Source: Fumia sp045645505
GTDB lineage: Bacteria; Bacillota; Clostridia; Oscillospirales; Ruminococcaceae
Length of the DNA stretch: 64,000 nucleotides
Direction: 5' to 3'
Assembly (NCBI GenBank): GCA_045645505.1
Contig: JAZRIW010000020.1
Coordinates: 4,130 to 68,129 of the forward strand
The notes under the pieces were generated by a model. That model searched no databases and was not told the DNA's origin. It saw only the letters and a list, made by a program, of their open reading frames with translations. This document shows, one piece after another, positions 60,992 through 64,000 of the stretch (position 1 is the stretch's first letter; every line of letters starts with the position of its first letter). The position numbers and the translations under genes were made by a program.

Positions 60992-62268
60992 GTAGCAGGG
61001 TGGAAAAGATTATCCAGTTTGGAGAGGGCGTTTTTTTACGAGGCTTTATCGACTGGATTATACAAATCATTAATGAAAAAACTGATTTTAATGTAGATGT
61101 TGTGGTAGTGCAACCGATAAAAGAAGGACTCTGCGACAAACTGACCGCACAAAAATGTAAGTATACTCATATTATGCGCGGATTAAAAGACGGAAGCGTT
61201 GTTGTTGATAAAAAACAGATTGATGTAATTTCAAGATGTGTAAAGTGTTATGATGATTACGATGAATATTTAAGACTTGCAGAAAATCCGGATTTAAGAT
61301 TTGTTTTTTCAAATACAACAGAATCCGGCATCAGATACGATGAAAATGATAAGTTGACTGATGCACCGCCTAAGTCTTTTCTTGCGAAAGTTACCGCTTT
61401 GTTATATAAAAGATTCACTCTCGGACTTACCGGTTTTATTTTTATGCCTTGTGAGCTTATAGAAAATAACGGTGATACTTTAAAAAAAATCATTTTAAAG
61501 TATGCAGACCTTTGGAATTTGGGAGAAGCTTTTAAAAACTATATTTTTAGTGATAATATTTTTTGTAATACACTGGTTGACCGAATTGTAACGGGCTATC
61601 CTAAGGATGAAAAGATAGATTTGGGGTATGAAGATAATATGCTCAACACAAGTGAACTTTTTCATCTTTTTGTAATTGAGGGACCGGAATGTATTTTAGA
61701 AGAAATTCCATTTGATAAATCAGGACTTAATATAATTATTACAAACGACCTTTCGATGTATCGGACAAGGAAGGTGAGGATATTAAATGGTGCTCATACC
61801 TCTATAATTCCTTATGCTCTTCTTAAAGGAGTTACAACAGTTAAGCAGTGTATGGAAGATGAGGAAATATATTCTTTTTTGCGAAGATGTATTTTTGATG
61901 AGATAATTCCTTCTCTTGATTTGCCCGAGAATGAGCTTGTGTCTTATGCAAATAATGTTCTTGAGAGATTCAATAATCCTTATATCAACCACCTTTGTGA
62001 GTCTATATCGCTTAATTCTGTCAGCAAATTTAAAGTAAGGGTTTTGCCATCTGTATTGGGGTATATTGAAAAATTTAAAAAAATGCCTCAAAATCTTATT
62101 TTTTCATTGGCAAAGCTCATTGAGTTTTATAAAGCCGGCACTCCTTGTGATGATGAGAAGATAATTTCATTTATGAAGGAAAAAAGTATTACGGAAATTC
62201 TTGAAAATAAAGATTTCTGGGATGAGGATTTAAGTTTTTTAAGTGATGAGGTAGAAAAATATTTATGA
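60988..62268 (+). CDS. uxaB: Tagaturonate reductase (altronate oxidoreductase)
   Basis: 426-aa polyol-dehydrogenase family protein. It opens EKIIQFGEGVFLRGFIDWIIQ, a UxaB-type Rossmann start, and carries FVFSNTTESGIRYDE, FIFMPCELIENNGDTLKKIIL, FCNTLVDRIVTGYP and VRILNGAHTSIIPYALLKG with the conserved Lys/Asn/His region. It reduces D-tagaturonate to D-altronate with NADH. Overlaps both neighbours by four bases, so tightly coupled. Confidence 0.92.
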   Translation: MSSRVEKIIQFGEGVFLRGFIDWIIQIINEKTDFNVDVVVVQPIKEGLCDKLTAQKCKYTHIMRGLKDGSVVVDKKQIDVISRCVKCYDDYDEYLRLAENPDLRFVFSNTTESGIRYDENDKLTDAPPKSFLAKVTALLYKRFTLGLTGFIFMPCELIENNGDTLKKIILKYADLWNLGEAFKNYIFSDNIFCNTLVDRIVTGYPKDEKIDLGYEDNMLNTSELFHLFVIEGPECILEEIPFDKSGLNIIITNDLSMYRTRKVRILNGAHTSIIPYALLKGVTTVKQCMEDEEIYSFLRRCIFDEIIPSLDLPENELVSYANNVLERFNNPYINHLCESISLNSVSKFKVRVLPSVLGYIEKFKKMPQNLIFSLAKLIEFYKAGTPCDDEKIISFMKEKSITEILENKDFWDEDLSFLSDEVEKYL

Positions 62269-63644
62269 TTATAAATAAGCTTGATAATGTTGAAATAAAC
62301 TTAGAAAATGGCCATAAATACGCGATTTGCGACATTAAAGAAGGAGAGTATATTATTAAATATGGCGCTTTGATAGGTTATGTTGTTCGTGATATAAAAA
62401 AAGGCGAACATATACATACACACAATATTAAAACTACTTTATCAAATAAGCTTGAATATAGCTATAATTATAAAGATTATGGTGTAAAGTCAAAAACTTC
62501 ACAACTGACTTTTAAGGGCTTTGTAAGGGAAAACGGTGATGTGGGAGTAAGAAATGAAATCTGGATAATAAGCCTTGTTGGTTGCGTGAATAAGGTGGCG
62601 CAAAGGCTTTCGGATGAGACAGGTGCGATACCTTTTACGCATCCATATGGTTGCTCACAGCTTGGCGATGATGAAAACGTAACCCGACTTATTTTAAAAA
62701 ATCTTGTAAACCATCCGAATGCAGGTGGTGTACTTGTATTGGGACTTGGGTGTGAAAACAATAATATAAAGTCTTTTAAAGAGATTTTAGGCGCATATAA
62801 TGAAAAAAGAGTTAAGTTTTTAAATTGTCAGGATTTTGAGGATGAAATTGCACAGGGTGTTAGGCTTATAAATGAGCTTAGAGAATATGCTGATAAATTC
62901 AAACGTGAAGAAGTGAATATTTCAAAGCTCTGTATTGGGCTTAAATGCGGCGGAAGTGATGGTTTAAGCGGAATTACTGCAAATCCGCTTGTGGGAAATG
63001 TTTCGGATAAGATTATTTCTTTTGGCGGAAGCAGTGTTATTACTGAGGTGCCTGAAATGTTTGGTGCTGAGCATTTTCTTATGGAAAGATGCAAAAGCAG
63101 GGAAGTCTTTGATAAAATGGTTTCCCTTATAAATGATTTCAAGGATTATTACACTTCTCATAACCAGGTTATATATGAAAACCCTTCGCCCGGTAACAAA
63201 GAAGGTGGAATTACAACACTGGAGGAAAAATCTTTAGGTTGTGTGCAAAAGGGTGGTTTTTCCGATGTGGTTGATGTGATAAGCTATGGAGATACCGTTA
63301 CTGAAAAGGGACTGACTGTTTTAAACGGACCGGGTAATGATATTGTTGCAGTCACTAATTTAACTGCTGCGAAAGTACATATTATACTTTTTACAACCGG
63401 TAGGGGGACTCCTCTTGGCGCTCCTGTTCCGACAATAAAGATATCTACCAACAGAAATCTTTATGAAAAAAAGAAAAACTGGATTGATTTTGATGCATCT
63501 TGTTTGTTAAACGGAAAACCGATAGATGATTTGGGCGATGAGCTTGTTGATTATATATTGAGAGTGGCTTCAGGTGAAGAAACCAAAAATGAAATAAATA
63601 ATTTCAGGGAAATAGCTATTTTTAAAGATGGTGTTACATTATAG
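62265..63644 (+). CDS. uxaA: Altronate dehydratase
   Basis: 459 aa. An N-terminal SAF domain (about 1-75) precedes the UxaA core: GFVRENGDVGVRNEIWIISLVGCVN, FTHPYGCSQLGDD, GGVLVLGLGCENNN, GLKCGGSDGLSGITANPLVG and TTGRGTPLGAPVPTIKISTN. It converts D-altronate to 2-keto-3-deoxygluconate using Fe2+. It joins uxaB and uxaC in the galacturonate isomerase pathway. Confidence 0.95.
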   Translation: MIINKLDNVEINLENGHKYAICDIKEGEYIIKYGALIGYVVRDIKKGEHIHTHNIKTTLSNKLEYSYNYKDYGVKSKTSQLTFKGFVRENGDVGVRNEIWIISLVGCVNKVAQRLSDETGAIPFTHPYGCSQLGDDENVTRLILKNLVNHPNAGGVLVLGLGCENNNIKSFKEILGAYNEKRVKFLNCQDFEDEIAQGVRLINELREYADKFKREEVNISKLCIGLKCGGSDGLSGITANPLVGNVSDKIISFGGSSVITEVPEMFGAEHFLMERCKSREVFDKMVSLINDFKDYYTSHNQVIYENPSPGNKEGGITTLEEKSLGCVQKGGFSDVVDVISYGDTVTEKGLTVLNGPGNDIVAVTNLTAAKVHIILFTTGRGTPLGAPVPTIKISTNRNLYEKKKNWIDFDASCLLNGKPIDDLGDELVDYILRVASGEETKNEINNFREIAIFKDGVTL

Positions 63645-63665
63645 CTTTTTGTAAGGGAGATTAAA

Positions 63666-64000
63666 ATGGGAATTATAAATGACAGCTTTATGCTTAAAAA
63701 CAAAACTGCAGTGAAACTTTATGAGTATGCGAAGGATATGCCTATCATCGATTATCATTGTCATTTGTCACCTAAAATGATAGCTGAAGATTATAAATTT
63801 AAAAATGCTTATGATTTGTTTTTGGGCGGTGACCATTATAAATGGAGGCAGATGCGTTCAAATGGTGTTGATGAAAGCTTTATTACAGGCGATAAGGATG
63901 AATTTGAAAAGTGGCTTAAGTTTGCTGAAACTATGCCGCTTTTAATCGGAAATCCTCTTTATCACTGGACTCACCTGGAATTAAAAAGATATTTTGATAT
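63666..64000 (+). CDS. uxaC: Glucuronate/galacturonate isomerase (3' end outside window)
   Basis: The ATG at 63666 follows GGGAG. The visible 111 residues read FMLKNKTAVKLYEYAKDMPIIDYHCHLSP, with the metal-binding HCH of UxaC. Then KNAYDLFLGGDHYKWRQMRSNGVDE and GNPLYHWTHLELKRYF are highly conserved. It isomerises D-glucuronate or D-galacturonate to the ketouronate, the first step of the pathway that UxaB and UxaA continue. Confidence 0.95.
   Translation, partial: MGIINDSFMLKNKTAVKLYEYAKDMPIIDYHCHLSPKMIAEDYKFKNAYDLFLGGDHYKWRQMRSNGVDESFITGDKDEFEKWLKFAETMPLLIGNPLYHWTHLELKRYFD

Noticed and set aside
1..64000. CRISPR array, prophage or toxin-antitoxin locus
   Set aside because: No regularly spaced direct repeats, no phage structural genes and no recognisable toxin-antitoxin pair were seen; the two XRE genes lack a toxin partner.

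Overview
The window looks like a chromosomal segment of a low-GC, spore-forming, probably anaerobic member of the Clostridia. The reasons are the AT-rich sequence and AAGGAGG-type ribosome binding sites, frequent GTG/TTG starts, and two T-box leaders. It also carries yabP, yabQ and sigK, the GatCAB amidotransferase route to Gln-tRNA, and many matches to gut-type Oscillospirales/Eubacteriales families. No rRNA, prophage or CRISPR array is visible.

Layout. (1) 1-7635: a five-gene surface-polysaccharide operon with a CotH-type kinase, a membrane-anchored glycoside-hydrolase-like protein, a HEAT-repeat protein, a BcsA-like family 2 glycosyltransferase and an EAL-domain c-di-GMP phosphodiesterase. 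(2) 7696-8193: the C-terminal remnant of a large serine recombinase, a scar of a lost mobile element. (3) 8285-10608: minus-strand metabolic and small genes, then prfB. (4) 11853-12096: a strikingly structured nested inverted-repeat element between convergent genes. (5) 12102-15538: an ACT protein and a phenylacetate-CoA ligase behind a T-box whose specifier reads as TTC (Phe), then cinA. (6) 15692-22429: recJ, relA, dtd, a metallo-beta-lactamase-fold hydrolase and hemZ. (7) 22498-27842: a yabM-mazG-hup-yabO-yabP-yabQ-divIC-yabR block, the classical sporulation/division neighbourhood. (8) 27970-29726: a frameshifted zinc-ribbon gene, tRNA-Leu, and an XRE regulator divergent from a lipoprotein/membrane-protein pair. 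(9) 29856-34095: a MacA/MacB/TolC-like export operon. (10) 34217-42088: an antiporter, a glycolipid-type glycosyltransferase, then ligA-gatC-gatA-gatB. (11) 42129-45392: a TIM-barrel isomerase, a decayed REP-associated transposase with its hairpin, a second XRE locus with zinc-ribbon membrane proteins, and a Cys-rich protein. (12) 45514-50948: a Fur-family regulator with a His-rich metal exporter behind a Fur-type box, metG behind a Met T-box, a cardiolipin synthase and a small spore-type protein. (13) 51070-57590: a DUF1015 protein, uninterrupted sigK, membrane proteins, gltX, a frameshifted ferredoxin gene and azlCD. (14) 57608-64000: an AraC regulator and a hexuronate-utilisation operon (GH4 glycosidase, esterase, uxaB, uxaA, uxaC cut by the window edge).

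Most of the window is housekeeping. The accessory signals worth following are the nested inverted-repeat element, the transposase/REP-hairpin remnant, the Phe T-box on phenylacetate-CoA ligase, the two XRE loci sharing a TTGAGT half-site, and the CotH/glycosyltransferase/EAL polysaccharide operon. I did not find a clearly new multi-gene defence or mobile system. Product names are recognised from motifs by eye, without database searches.
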